From: Pomacea canaliculata
Taxonomy: Eukaryota > Mollusca > Gastropoda > Architaenioglossa > Ampullariidae
Direction of reading: 5' to 3'
Assembly (NCBI RefSeq): GCF_003073045.1
Contig: NC_037593.1
Location: 21,102,964-21,166,963, forward strand
DNA: 64,000 nucleotides
A model generated the notes under the pieces. That model did no database searches and had not been told where the DNA came from. It saw only the letters and a list, made by a program, of their open reading frames with translations. Position 1 is the first letter of the stretch; every line of letters begins with the position of its first letter. A program made the position numbers and the translations under genes. Positions 13,303 to 26,572 of the stretch are shown here, piece by piece.

Positions 13303-16300
13303 CTGAAACGGATGCAAGAAATTCATTAGAATTTAGAAGTAGTACTTTTCAATTAATAATCAAAGCTTATATATATGTCTGTGTGTGTGTGTGTTGGCTG
13401 AACAGCAATTATACTGTTTGGACAGATAATAAAGCGGGCGAGTACAAGAGCTCGTTTCTACCTGAACTCCTGTGTTGATTGAAAGTGTTGAAGTACGAGC
13501 TTTGTAAGATTAATAAATTTGAATTAAGTGAATTAATAAATGTACGGAAAACGCGCAGAAATACATGAAGGAAGGCAACTATAATAACTGCACTTCAAAC
13601 TCCGAGGAACTGCAAACTTTGTTACATTCACAACTCAGAGAAAAGAATGATTACTGTGTGCTTATTAATATATATCCCAGCTAACCTACTTGCTCACATT
13701 AGTTACCGGCTCATCAAGCGTCAGCCACATGTATGCAGTACAATAGATGCTGGATTCAACTAAGTTAATAGTTCTAAATCCAGAAAATTATTAGCTCTTT
13801 CTTTCTTTGGTTAAAAAAAAAAAAAAACTATGCACGCACAATATGCATTGTAGAGACTACTATTACTTATTTAGTAAACTTAGTATACATAGAGAGTACT
13901 ACCATTTACTTAATAATGTTATACACTAAAACAATGCTACTACCATCATCGGATTGCTGAACAGTCGAAACACTGACATCCAGAGCCGTATGCCCGCTGC
14001 TTTCATGGACCCAGGTGTGGGAAAGGGACTCCATAAGGCCTGGGGAAGGTCAGTAGCGAAGGTCTGACCCCAAGAAAAGCGAGTTCACTAACACCTCACT
14101 CTCCCAGTGACCCAGCTACTACCTTTGCCTTTTAACTGTTTTCTTATTCGAGATGTGCGCTGTTAAAAAAACAAAACAAAACAAAAAAAACAATTTTCGT
14201 TTATTTGCTCAAGGAGTGTGCCGATTATAGCCAATAACCTTTTAAAAAGAAGGTAATGCCAAAGAATTCTATTTATCTACTTGAAATGTTGTTTGAGGGC
14301 ACATCTGACAGTGTCAATCGACAGGTTCTGTTGAAGTGTTCAAGGAGTTGTCAGTCTAAATCGCGACTGTCATGGCTCGATTAAATGCTCTGTGGTTATA
14401 ACAGGGCGACGACACGTCCCGTGTACACATTCTTTTTTTTTTATTAGCATATAGTGTGCTCATTGCACAAAGAATTTACTTTTTTCTTTACCTTTCCCTC
14501 TTTTCATCCAGTAGCAGCTTTGGTCCCTCATCAATTGTCACCTGATTACTTTCATTTCTCTTTACTTATTACTTTATCTTTTTGTTTCATTTGGAGGGTT
14601 TAAAAAAATTAATTAGAGTGAAAACAAGGCTGCAGTGACAGGCTGAGCTGCTTTGTTCTCCGCTGATTACTTTTTGTGTGGAAAGCTATTATTTTTATTC
14701 GTGTTCACCGGTTATTTCGATTGTATGTTGCATTCTTACTCCTCATGAGCTATCGTTTGTTTTCATCGACTGATTGTAATTGCCCCATTGTTTGCTGTGG
14801 ATTGTACTGTAAAGGTTATCCTTCTCTGCCATGACACAGATTCTAGATATAATTTTATATTCATGTTTTCTCTTGTATTATCTAACACCAGTCTTACCTG
14901 TTCTCATTTACCCTACTATTATCGTTTATAGGTCTTGCTGTAAACGTTTCTACCTTTCATTATCGTAGTGGTACTCAGCACTGACTATTACTGGATGTGT
15001 GTTCTAGGATGTTTAAGAATGTAAAATTTGTCGCTACGACAGTTTAGTTAGTGCACTTGAATCTACTTGTTAATGCGAAAATGCCTGCCTGTGTAGTTAA
15101 CTCCCCGAAGACATTTTTCCTGTTGTGATTCTGTGATCATGGACGTGTCTGTATGTCGAGACTCACTCTTGTCCTCTTGCGAAGTGATCCGCTGTTAGTC
15201 TCAGTGATCCGTAACAATTAAGAATGTGAATAAACCGGAAGCTAAGTCGTCTAATGCCTCGTTTTAGCAGTTTCCCCTCTTTCTACCCCTCCCGCATTTT
15301 CTTATCCCGAGAGTTCTGCCTGACAGGTGGGCGTGTCGGTACGAGGGAGATAGTTCTAGACGCTACTGGAAAAGTATATTTTAAAAAAGCCCTTAATAGC
15401 CTTCTTAGAGGTCTGCCCCGACTTCATTGCACCTTCCCTATCCATCGCCACCCGTCAGACAGAATACTTGCAAACATGTAAAACTACTCTTTGCTCACTT
15501 TCCATTTGCTCTCGATCATAGATGCATGAATTAATGCACAATCTTTATCTTCATACTTAATGTTATTTTGTTACATGGAGTGTCCAATGACCACTTCTCG
15601 AATTGTTACAAAACTCTTACGTATCCAGGTTGAATTAGGTAATATTCACACTCAAAATTAAATATATATGCTTCTTTGCTTTACTTAGTACAGTAAATCG
15701 TACGGTCAAAAACAAATTTTCTTTTGCATTAATTTTTTTCCTTTGACAGCTTAATTGGCTCTTTTTTGTTTGATCTTATCTGTGAAGTAAGAGCCATGAC
15801 TTACCTTAACTTTTCTTTTTTACATGTATGACTGAGCTAAGTTCTTTCTTCCTTTTATTTAAATGTTGTTCTTTCTGTTGTCATCATGAAGTCCCACTAT
15901 GGTCAAGGGCGCTGAACCCTTGTCGGGTCCGTTCTCTCCGCTGTTTGAGTTGTCTCCCTTACAAAAAGTCTCACGCTGTCTTCACGTCTGTTGAAGGATA
16001 AGGAGCTATCACGAACTAATATCCGTCCGTGGAGCTAGGTAACATCTGTGGGATGCAGTCCAAAATTTAAAATTTCGTGCGAGCTGGTGAGTGTTTTAAT
16101 CTTACCGTTTTCTTTTTTTAATGGCACTTGAGCATGTAGTTTGTAAGACATCTGTGAAAGCGAAGTACTTGCCGCATATCTATCACAGTATAATCTCAGT
16201 CTTGGAATGTTACTTGGATAACTTTGGCAGCCCTCAACCAATATTCTGCTGCTACTAGAAAGGAAGTGTATACTTGTCTTACTAAATCGTTATGAGTAAT

Positions 16301-19300
16301 TGTTGTTGTGTGACAACTGACAGTTAACTTTTTTATGTAGTAATATTAGACGTTGATCATAGTTGCTGACATCGTGTTATCACGAGGCGTCAAGCAAGCA
16401 ACAGTTACTTCGGTAATCAGATATAGTTTTCTTTAGTGATTCATCATGGCATGAATTAAGTAAACAATGGGATTATAGTTATCACTCCAAAATATGATAT
16501 AAGCCCACATACTACGGAATAACACTTAAACGGGCACAAATAAGCTGCATTCTACACCGCTTAGCCACCCACATTATAGAAGTTGCAGCATTAAGACTTG
16601 TACACAAGATAATTATAATAAATCTTATCAAAACATGGTTCTGAGAATATTTGGTGTGAACAGGTCCAAGGCTAACTTGGTCTTGAACCAGTGATTAATG
16701 TTGCCAAATGTTTATGGTCATGTGCTGCAGTTCATGAATGCATGATTATATTAGTTTTATTACCCATGCAGATGTTTTCTCATCCATTGATGTTGTGTTA
16801 TTTATCTATGCACACAGTATTGTTTTTCTATGCATGTGGTTCATGTTCTGTCTGTGTATTTCCCAGCTAAGTGTTGTGCTAATGGTGACCACTTATAAGA
16901 GGCATAGGTCTCTTGTCTGAAAAGCCCTGTGCAGACCAATTGTTATTTTATTTCAGAGTGGTCTGGCCTGATAAATGGACAGCAAGTGTTGAACCCCTTT
17001 AATAGAATGCCCACCACAAATTTTCTGAAAAATGAAGGTCACTGCAAACACCCACTTGCACCCCTTTCCCTTTTCCCTTTCAAATATCCTGTCATCTTTA
17101 TGGCTTATCCAGTTTCTCCTAAAAAGCATTGTGCATCTTTGTGATGGATCACTTTAACTTCATCATCATTATCTGTTGACAAATGCTGTCTGCTAAATTA
17201 CTTTGATTTATAATTAATTTATGGTTTATAAACAACAGTGTTTAACTTATGTGATATCTATTCTTCTTTAACAGCATTATTAGCTGCTGGCAATTTAACT
17301 ATCAGACATCATCTGCAGCGTAAAGCAGCCTTTTTATGCTGCCGTTATGATTAAATGATACTGTATCTGCTTCAGGGCTATCATGTTACACAGAATGGGG
17401 GTCAAGGTCAGACGTCATCAGATTTCGTCCTTGCTACTGTTCTGTTTATTATTCTTGCAGGAAACTCTTTAAAAAAATCAACAAATACAGAACTCATTTG
17501 TAAGAGTATTCTTGCATGGAAGAAAGTGGCTGAAAACTTGAGTATGCACCCAGTTGATAGCTTGAATCAAACATTGCAGGTGTGAAAAGCACACTTTTTA
17601 CTTTTCATAAAGCATCAGAGATGTTGTCAGGATGTTAGAATATTTTTTAATTCTGTTGATTCTGCAAAAGTTACGTTTAATTTAGATAAATTTGTGTCTA
17701 TACATGTTTTGCATGCTAGTGTGAGTGTGTGTTTATGCATATGTGTATGTGTGTAAAACTGATTTCTTGCTTCAAAATAACAGACGTGCCTGATGACAAA
17801 CTCACTAATATTTAGTAATTTTCTAGCAGAGTTGTTAGTGACAAAAGCAAGAAGTCAGCTGAAGGTGAGCAGCTTGCGAACACAGGAATATGCTGCAACT
17901 ATTTTAAAAATACTCTTGACAAGCATAAAGATAAGCCATGAAACTGAAACTAATATATTTAGTCCAGAGGAAGCCCACTAAATTCACAGTTGAAGGCCAT
18001 TCCTTGGTAACTTCTTTCATCATTCCATCTCCACAGCCCATTTTCTTGAACTGAGAAATGTAGGTTAAGCATTCAGTCATAAACTACATGTACAGAAATT
18101 GTGTGTGCAAGAGAGTTCCATGCATATGTACTTCAGAACTTTTTTTTAAGTCTCAAAGCATGCAGTTTAAAAACAACAGCGTGTTTTGGATGAGATTAGC
18201 AGGAGCGGAAACATTCAGCTGTTCACTGTCTGAGGCTGTCTTTTTTTTTTCTTTTTGCCTGCGCTCTTCCTTTATAAATGGTTTTCTGTGCAGGTTATTT
18301 TGGAAGTTTAAAAATGCTACTGAAGTAAGCATTCCGTATGATAATGAAGGCCCAGATTTTTTTTGGTTGCTTTTACGTATATTCCAAGTAAGACAGATTG
18401 AGAAAGAGTGTGTGTGAGTGAGAGAGTGAATGCTCTTTTAAAAAAAAATATTATTACCTAAATTCTATTTAAACTAAATCCACTATATACATCAACACAC
18501 AAAATAATTGTAAAAGCTGAATAGTCTTTCTTTATTTTTTTAATGATACAGTGTGCAAAAGTAAGCTTTGCTTTTTTTCTTTTTTTTTTTCTATTTTGAT
18601 TTGGTAATATAACCTGGTATATTTTTTTGGTATACCATCATGTGACTTTCTAGATTCAAAGTACTTAAATGTCTTTTTAAAATCATGTTTGCATTTTGTG
18701 GACAGAAGAATTGTTTGTTTTGTGCACTAGATTTCAAAGAAAGTGGTTTCGATAGAATTACACAAAACAAGTCGTTTTGGGCTGCTTGTTCAGATTTTTC
18801 TCTTAAAAAGGCATTACTTCCTGTGTGCTGGTCTGTTACCAGTTTTAGAACTGAAACCTGTAGGCCATAAGTAGATGTGATCTACACTATGTTCTTCAAA
18901 ATCTATAACATGTTCTTGTGTTGTTAGCAAGAAACCTGCAGTTGCTTACACTTGGAACTTCTCCAAACCATGTGACTTCATTGTGTTGCATGGGGTGGGT
19001 GTCAGGTTGTGGGGAGGTGTGAGGCTACCCTTTTGCTTTCCCAGTTTTTAGCTTCATTTTTCTTCATCAGTCCTCTTTCCTAGAATGTAGTCACTACAGC
19101 TGCATGTTATTTTTGTACTGGGTGCCATCTGATAATTTCAGAATATTCCTTTTTAAATTTGTGCAACAGTTTATTTTTAAAACTTCTTGTAGTAGGCAGT
19201 GTACAGTTTAAAACATGAAAGGTTAGGAAGATTGCAAATGAGAAAGAAGGTAGCAATGATCAAAATGCAGTTGATCGTAGTTTGAATACTCAGGATTCCA

Positions 19301-19501
19301 TCCTGCTCAGTCAGTGCCCCAGTTTAGTTCTTTAGAGTCCTGCTGTGTGCCTTCGTGAACAGTATAACTGGGTGAGTGGTTGTGAAAAATCATTGCCAGA
19401 TTAGTGAAAAAAATAAAAGAATATCAACATTCTATGAGTGGAAGGAGGAAGAACAGCAACCACGTAAGCAGTTATTTTGTTTTGTTTTGTTGTTTTTTTA
19501 G
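13303..19501. other. Intergenic, AT-rich
   Basis: No credible coding exon. A GT microsatellite lies near 13375-13396. A possible diverged SINE lies around 13960-14090. The presumed 5'UTR exon and promoter of the SLCO gene must lie in this stretch because a TTTTTAG acceptor ends at 19501, but I could not place them. Confidence 0.5.
13960..14090. repeat. Possible diverged SINE body
   Basis: The text GGACCCAGGTGTGGG, then CTCCATAAGGCCTGGG and GTAGCG, follows the same order of words as the clearer SINE at 57270-57390 (GGACCCAGCTGTCGG, CTCCATATGGGGCTCGGG, GTAGCC). The match is partial and the promoter boxes are not recognisable. Confidence 0.3.
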
Positions 19502-22500
19502 AACATGGCTACATCCAAAGCCATTTGGGACAATGATAAAGCGGAGGAGACCATTGATGGAGAAGCTGCGCTGTTGCAGGACAGAAATGGTGTCAAGTCT
19601 CAGTTGCAGCTGATGCCTATGGTTGATCTTGATGCTTCTGCAGAAAACAGATATGCAAAAACCTCAAGCATTGAATGTGGATATTGTAGATGGCAACCAA
19701 AATGTTTACGTCGCTGCAACAACCCACCTTGTCTTCTTTTCTTCCTTTCAATGTGTGCATTAATACTAGGTAATAAAGGATTGCACTGGGTAATGAAAGA
19801 TTGTTGTATAGGTCAACACTGGGTAATGAAAGATTGTTGTATAAGTCAACACTGGGTAATGAAAGATTGTTGTATAGCACAGAACTTCTGACTGCACAGA
19901 AAGTGCACACTATAAGCTACAGCTACTGGAAACAGGTTTGATTTTTTTTTTAAGGAAAGGGCTATTGAGAAAAAGAGAGAAGTAGATATAGTGTACTTAG
20001 TAATTTTAGCAATTGTGTAAATAAAGATTTCCTTTATTTCATCGTAATTTTGATGGAAGATTTATGAGGCAGTAATTACTTTTTAACATTTTAAATCTGT
20101 AAATTCTGTAAAAATATTTTTTCAGTACTTTTTAAAGATTTCTTGTAAATTTTGCTTTTTTAAAAATCTAAAATATTCCGAATTTTTTTATTTCATAGGT
20201 TTTGTTGTGAATGGCGTAAACAATGTGAACACCACAGCCATAGAACGACGATTCAACCTACCAAGTGCCAAAGTAGGCCTCATCTCAAGTGCTTATGACA
20301 TTTCAGCTGCCATCTTAGGCATAATCATCAGTTACTTTGGAGCCAGAAAGTACAAAGCTCGGATGGTTGGCATCAGTATAATTGTTGCCTCTTTGGGTTC
20401 ATTTTTAATGGCACTACCTCATTTCACAATAGGACCATACCAGCTGGGAACTTACAGCACTGTCTCTGCTTGCCTGGCGCATGGTAAAGAGTAATATATA
20501 TATATGTGTGCATGTAAAAGATTATATATATGTGTGTGTGGGGAGAAAGAATATCAATAATTGACATACATCCAGTGTGTGTATTACCAACAAAAATATT
20601 CAAAGTTTTCCTTGAAGATAGCTTTAATGAGGTTCATTAGAAGGCCTCATTGATAGCCTCAGAAATTTGTGAGAAAATTTCTTTGTTTATAATGCATGGC
20701 TCACAGTTATGGAGAAATCATAACAAACCACTTACCTGTTATATTAATCATACAACAAACAATGCAGTGCCATACATGGGGTAAAAAAATAATGTATTTG
20801 TATTTAACAAAGGGAAACGAACTAAGTAGTGTTCAAAATATGTACAACTTTGCATTGGAATCACAGAAACAAACTCATCTGGCTTGGCAAATTCCGTATC
20901 AAGAAACCTGTGCCAAAAAGAGATGGATGGCCACTTGTCAAACTACCTGTATCTGATTCTGGGCCAGCTGCTGCATGGTGTAGGTGGCACAACTCTTTAC
21001 ACAGTGGGTGTGGCTCTTCTAGATGACAGTGTTCCACCTTCTTCCACTCCTCTTACTTAGGTAAGACACACTGTTGAATGTTAGATGTGTTTTAGCCTCC
21101 TTCACACCACTTTAGTGAGTGACATATCAAAGTATGTTAGAGTATGTGTTCTAGCTTTCTCCACACCCTCTTTACTTGAGTAAGTGTTATATTTGTTACA
21201 CTTTTTCTGCTTGAATAAGTGACACACCTGAGAATGTTAGATATGTTTTACCCTTCTTCACCTTTTTGGGTTATAATCAAATTTACATACGTTAGGTATT
21301 AGTACTTCATCTTTTTATGGCGAGTAATTTATTTTTCTTTTAAAAAAATGTAAAAATTGTCCCTGAAGAGTGGAATAGATTTTCACTAGACTTGTTTGTA
21401 ATGCTGCAGGTATTCTATACAGCAGTGCAGTCATAGGACCAGGGCTGGGATATGTTGTGGGTGGACAGTTTCTGAGTCTGTATGTTGATTTTAACTTGGT
21501 CTCCACAAGGTCAGTCAGGCTTTTATTTTTGTTTTAAATTTGTTTCCTGTCAGTAGCAAATGGCTGCATGATTAGAACTTAGAAATTTAACTTTGTGAGA
21601 TTTGTCGACTTCTCTGTTCTTTTGTACCTCAAATTTTAAAGTCATTTTATTATGAGGTTCTGTAGGAGTTGTACTTGTATTGCTAGTTTTGTGGATGTGT
21701 TTAAAACATCAGGATGGAGATGGATGATCCTCGATGGGTTGGAGCATGGTGGCTGGGCTTTTTGATTGCTGCTTGTTTAAATTTACTTGTTGCCATTCCT
21801 GTCTGTGGCTTTGGAGCTGAATTGCCGTGTAAGTCTCAGTTTTATTTTTCAGCATGATCAAGCTTAGTCAGTATATATTTTTTACAGGTTTGCTGTTGAA
21901 TATTAATTAAAATTTTTTATAATGTAATGTAATTTTTTTGTGGTGAGGGTCGGGGGAGAGATCTGTTTGTATACTTTTTGATGGATGGGATGTTTGTGTT
22001 TGTGTCATGGTTCTTAAGCTCATTGAGCCATGTGGGAATCACTCTAAGAGTGCTTTTTATTAGTAATTATTAGGTGCAATCAAGAATATGCAAAAATTTA
22101 TTTACCACTATCTAGTTCGTAATTTTTAAAAATGTTTTTCTAAATAATGTATTGTTGCTCCTGCCACTGCAGCAAGTGAACTTAGCAGTGGACAGCCAGT
22201 GCTAGCATGTCAATGGTAGCAGAATATAAATATGGAAAAAGTAGCTGCAACAGAAAGTATAATGTAGGCATTAATAAATTTACATAAAATGTTGATATGA
22301 ATAAGTGTATTTTGTGTGTATACATATGTATAGATCAGAATGAGTACATCCATTTTACTTGTAACTACAATGTAATACCATTTGTAACATTCAGATTGAT
22401 GAACTGGTCGCAGCTCAGAAAATAGTGCAGCAGGTGTAGCGGTCGCAGCAGATAAATGTGTGCTTGATATTTGTATAATGACTGGGATTATTGTCTAATG

Positions 22501-25500
22501 AGTGGGGTACAGATTTATAGTTACCGTTGTATGATAACTGGGATACAATTTTAGCACACGTTGAATTAATGCCATAGCTGTTAACATGATAGATATTCTT
22601 CATTGTCCTACTTAGTCACAAATGAATTCCTAAGAAGAATCTTTTGATTTATGTGGCACAGCTGCACAGAAGATACGACAGAATCGAATATCTGAAGCAC
22701 ATAGCGAGAGGAAAAAGGTGAATATCTTAGATTCAGACACCAAAGCCTGCTTGACGGCTTCAAGGCAGAGCCATTCTTTTCACCATTTTATCAGGGTCAC
22801 ATGGTCATTGCTGCGTAACCCCTGCTTCTTCTTCATGTCGCTCAGCATGGTGACAGAAGGTATAGCTTTATCTGGAGTGGCAACATTTATGCCAAAAATG
22901 ATTGAGAACAAGTTTCAAGCTTCAGCTTCTTGGGCAGCTATTCTGTCAGGTAAAAGCTGCATTTTTTTAGTTTTTCCTTTGCTCTTGAACTCATGCTAAT
23001 CATTATTATACAAATGCAGAATGCAACCCTTTCATACAGTGATATGATGGCACTCTTGCTCAGCACTCAGCTATCATGCTAAAAATCTGATAAGACACCA
23101 TGCTTACTTGTGGTGTTTTGGGGTGAAACAAAGGGGAAAGCAGCACTTTGTCGATTTCAAATAGTAAAGACTTCTTGTGGGGCTGTGTTTGTGATCTTGG
23201 CAGGGGGTTGGGGGGAGAATTTGTGGATTTTTTTAACCATATACCATATGGTCATTATGGCACCCAAAAACATTTTAGATTTAAAATTGAAGTAAAGTGG
23301 AAGATGTATTTCGAAATATGAGAGTGGTGTACATGTGTCTGAATTATCCATTGAGTACAACTTGGTTAGGTCAAATGATAACAATATTGAAACTTAAAAA
23401 GGCCATTAAAACAGCTGATGTAGTGAAAGGAGTAAAAGCCGTAACAAAGCAAAGGTCTCAAATAATGGAAGTGACGGAGAAGCTATTATTGCTGTGGATA
23501 AATGAAAAACAGATGAAACGAAGTCGTCATTTTACATGTGCCATTCTATCAAAGACTAAATAATACAAGGTAGTTAGCTCTTGGTGGGTGTCGCAAACAA
23601 TTAAATATATTTGTATTTCTTCATATGGGGGATAAAGTGCTCTACACTCAGACTAATTTGGACTTGACTAGCCTTTTGGATAGAACAAATTGTGGTCGAG
23701 TGCCAGCTGTACTAACATAGAATTGTTGACAAAGGCTAAAATCAGCAGCGATCAAGGGATGTCTTGTTTTGATTCCACTCTTATAGTTTAACTAAAAGCA
23801 TTAATATAAAAAGAATTATCTGCAGTTTTCTTTATCAGTTTTGTAATAATGCTCACTTTTTAATGTAAGAAAAATTGTTGGAATATTTACTAAAAAGTTA
23901 AATTTCAGCCAATAGTGATGTCTTGACTTTTATCAATGTACCTTTGAAGTCTTTTTTGGGTGGGGTTTGCATAAATCCTAATAAAATTAAGAAGCTTTTT
24001 TTTTTATTTCTTATAAAATGTATAGATCTATGTGCAATACAGACCTATCTAGTTAAATGGCTGGTTACCATGAAAAGGACTTCAAACTGCATGAGACCAG
24101 ATAACAAGAAGAGTATCAGCCACCAGTCTGTAAGCAGCTATATTATACATGATTGTCTTAACAGGCATTGCTGTGGTTCCTGGTGCTGCTACAGGGCAGT
24201 TTCTTGGAGGATACATTGCCAAAAAGAAAAATCTTGGTATTCCTGGTCTTATTAAGCTGAGCATTTTGGGCATGGCCCTTACACTGGTGTTCTCTGCGGT
24301 GGTGTGGAATGACTGTGAGCCAGAGGAGTATGTAGGAATTGCTTCCCCTTACTTCAACAGGTAAGAGTAAAATTTAACGGCCTTTCGCTGGAACAAAATG
24401 CAAGTCACCTTGACAGTTTAGAGTTTAAATTGATTAAACTAAATTCAGATTTAAATAAAGTGTTTTTCATTACTTTTTCTTTTTTCGTTTTTAAGTGTTC
24501 ACTTTACTGGGTTTTTGAGTGATTTGCTCTTTGTCTCCTGCAGTTCTTCAAATGTCACAGAGCTGGTGTCTGAATGCAACAGAGGCTGTGGCTGCACAAC
24601 AGAAGCATTTATTCCTGTCTGTGATGAGAACAAAGCACTCTATTTTTCCCCTTGTCATGCTGGCTGCTCCGTGCAGACCTCAGAATACACGGTACTTCCT
24701 TTGTCTGCTTAATGAATATTTTGTTCTTTTTTTAATTTTATATTTACGACCGGCTCAGTATTTTTAGATTTATGTTTTTGTGTTAAATATTTCTGAAGCT
24801 TTACGTTTATTATCAGCTTCACTATTGTATCATGGCTGTCAAAGCAATTTTAGGGAACCATACAAGGATTGTTGGTTTTTGCATGCATCACTAGTTGCAG
24901 TGTAAATGCAGGGGACAAGAAACTGTATTATTGCAGAGTCAATACAGGGGATAATAAACTATGTTATTGCAGAGTAAATGCATGCGATAAGAAACTATTT
25001 TATATAATTGCAGAATAAATACAGGGGACAATAAACTACTTATATTATCGCAGAAAAAATACAAGGGACAAGAAAGTGTTTATATTCTTTCAGCATTTAT
25101 TTTTAGTGATGTAAAAGTACATCAGTCACCTCAATTGAAGACACAGGCGACAGTTAAAATTAACTTCTTATGTTTTCAGTATTCAAACTGCTCATGCCTG
25201 GGACCTATGGCAGGAACAAATGCCACTGTCTCCACCAGAGGCTGCCGACAACAGTGTGCAGCCCTGTACCCTTTCATAGCTCAGCTCTTTCTTCTCATTT
25301 GTTTTAACATGATTTGCGTTGCTCCAGGCGATGCAGTTCAGCTCAGGTACTTCAGCAATGAATCACTATTCATTGTATTTGGTTTTGGTTTTGCTGTCTT
25401 TCGTAGTATTTGCTGGTAATGTGTTACATAGGTGGGACACTGAAACACTGCTCCAAGTCATTGTATGTTAGTTCTACTGAAGGTGTATGACGTATGTGCT

Positions 25501-26572
25501 GAATTCACATATTCTCTTAATTTCCCCTTTTGACTAGTGCTGGTTTTGGGTTGGCATGTAAAACAGTTGTTAAAACATGTATTGACAAGCTGATAATCTA
25601 AACCAATTAAGAGATGAAAGAAAACATGAGAAAAGTAAATCTTTCCTTACAGATGTGTACCTGAAGAGGACAAGACTTATGCACAGGGTTTGAAACTGCT
25701 GATTGTTCGATCTCTGGGTAAGTTTTTCATGTCTTGAAAAGCAGAAATTGAAGATAAGTAACATGGTCAAGAATTTCAAATACAATTGATCAACTGTTAA
25801 AGACACAAACATTTTGAGTTTGAGTTCTCATCCAAACTTAGGAGGATTTTAAATTTATAGAATAAATCTAGCAGTCATGTACTTCACCAGTGTCAGGTAC
25901 AGAGTACTTACATCTTTGACAAAACTGAAAGGAAGATATAGAAAACAATTTTCAGGTCTGAAAAAAGTTGAAGGAGTTAAAATGTAAATTATAAGCCATG
26001 GTTTAAAGAAGTTGAGTGCATGACTTTTTGACAAGTAGGGAAGAGGTTGCCAGAAATCTGGAGTTGTGAATGGTTTCATGTTGTAGCAGCGATAGGATGG
26101 TAGGGCAAACACAGAGACTCATGAGAAGTTGGGGTCACATGCTCAGCAATGTGTGTTTAAAAAAGCCCTAAGCACAGGAGAAAAAGGTATTCTGATAACA
26201 AATAATGACTATAGAAACTTTATACACACAAACCAAAGATGCATATGTGTGTGATGCTTTTTGCCATTTAGAAAGGTTTCTTTTCTTACTTATCTAGGTA
26301 CTGTAGCTGGCCCTGTTATTATTGGACGTCTACTTGACAACACTTGCATTGTGTGGCGGAAAGACTGTAAGGGTTCTTCTTTATCCTGCTGGTTGTATAA
26401 CATTTTTGGCATGACATTTAGCTTGTATGTGACAATTGTTGTCACTAAAGTTTTTTCCATCTTTTTCTGTTTGATGGCACTTGCACTTTATCGACCACCA
26501 GTTCTAGCCCATGAACCAATCACAGATAAAGTTGTTGTTGTGAACAATGTTAATAAGAAAAAGGAAGGTTGA
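19502..26572 (+). CDS. SLCO: Organic anion transporting polypeptide (OATP/SLCO family)
   Basis: Coding exons are 19505-19769 (the exon itself starts at 19502), 20199-20483, 20867-21060, 21410-21509, 21713-21828, 22662-22949, 24165-24360, 24544-24691, 25180-25346, 25653-25717 and 26298-26572. All have GT/AG borders. They sum to 2099 nt; one missing T in exon 3 would give 700 codons. The product is a 12-TM plasma-membrane transporter for amphipathic organic anions. Evidence includes ERRFNLPSAKVGLISSAYDI with SYFGARKYKARMVG (TM2-3), GQLLHGVGGTTLYTVGVALL (TM4), DDPRWVGAWWLGFL (the OATP WxGxWWxGF signature), and an extracellular Cys-rich Kazal-like segment (ECNRGCGCTTEAFIPVCDEN to YSNCSCLGP). It most resembles the SLCO4 branch by eye. 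In exon 3 the frame hits TAG just before the donor, as discussed in the findings. Confidence 0.9.
19765..19876 (+). repeat. 33-bp tandem repeat starting at the SLCO exon 1 splice donor
   Basis: The word GGTAATGAAAGATTG recurs with GT positions at 19770 (variant, the real donor), 19790, 19823 and 19856. The last two intervals are 33 bp and include TTGTATARGTCAACACTG. The authentic donor (CTAGGTAATAAAGGATTG) is itself the first, diverged unit of the array. Confidence 0.75.
20500..20545. repeat. TA/TG microsatellite in SLCO intron 2
   Basis: Alternating ATATATATAT and GTGTGTGT tracts lie about 15 bp after the exon 2 donor. Confidence 0.7.
21037..21270 (+). repeat. Tandem repeat spanning the SLCO exon 3 donor
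   Basis: Three to four diverged units of roughly 60-75 bp share the order pyrimidine-rich CTTC(T)CCAC, CTCTT(T)ACTT(G)AGTAAG, then GAATGTTAGATRTGTTTTA. The first unit is the end of coding exon 3 plus its donor. The third unit (about 21155-21200) repeats the exon end as CCCTCTTTACTTGA followed by GTAAGT, a better consensus donor than the authentic GTAAGA. Confidence 0.6.
24897..25096 (+). repeat. Minisatellite in SLCO intron, about 45-50 bp unit
   Basis: Roughly four to five copies of a unit containing GCAGARTAAATACAGGGGAC, then AATAAACTA and TATATTATTGCAG, occur between SLCO exons 8 and 9. The copies differ by substitutions and small length changes. Confidence 0.75.
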
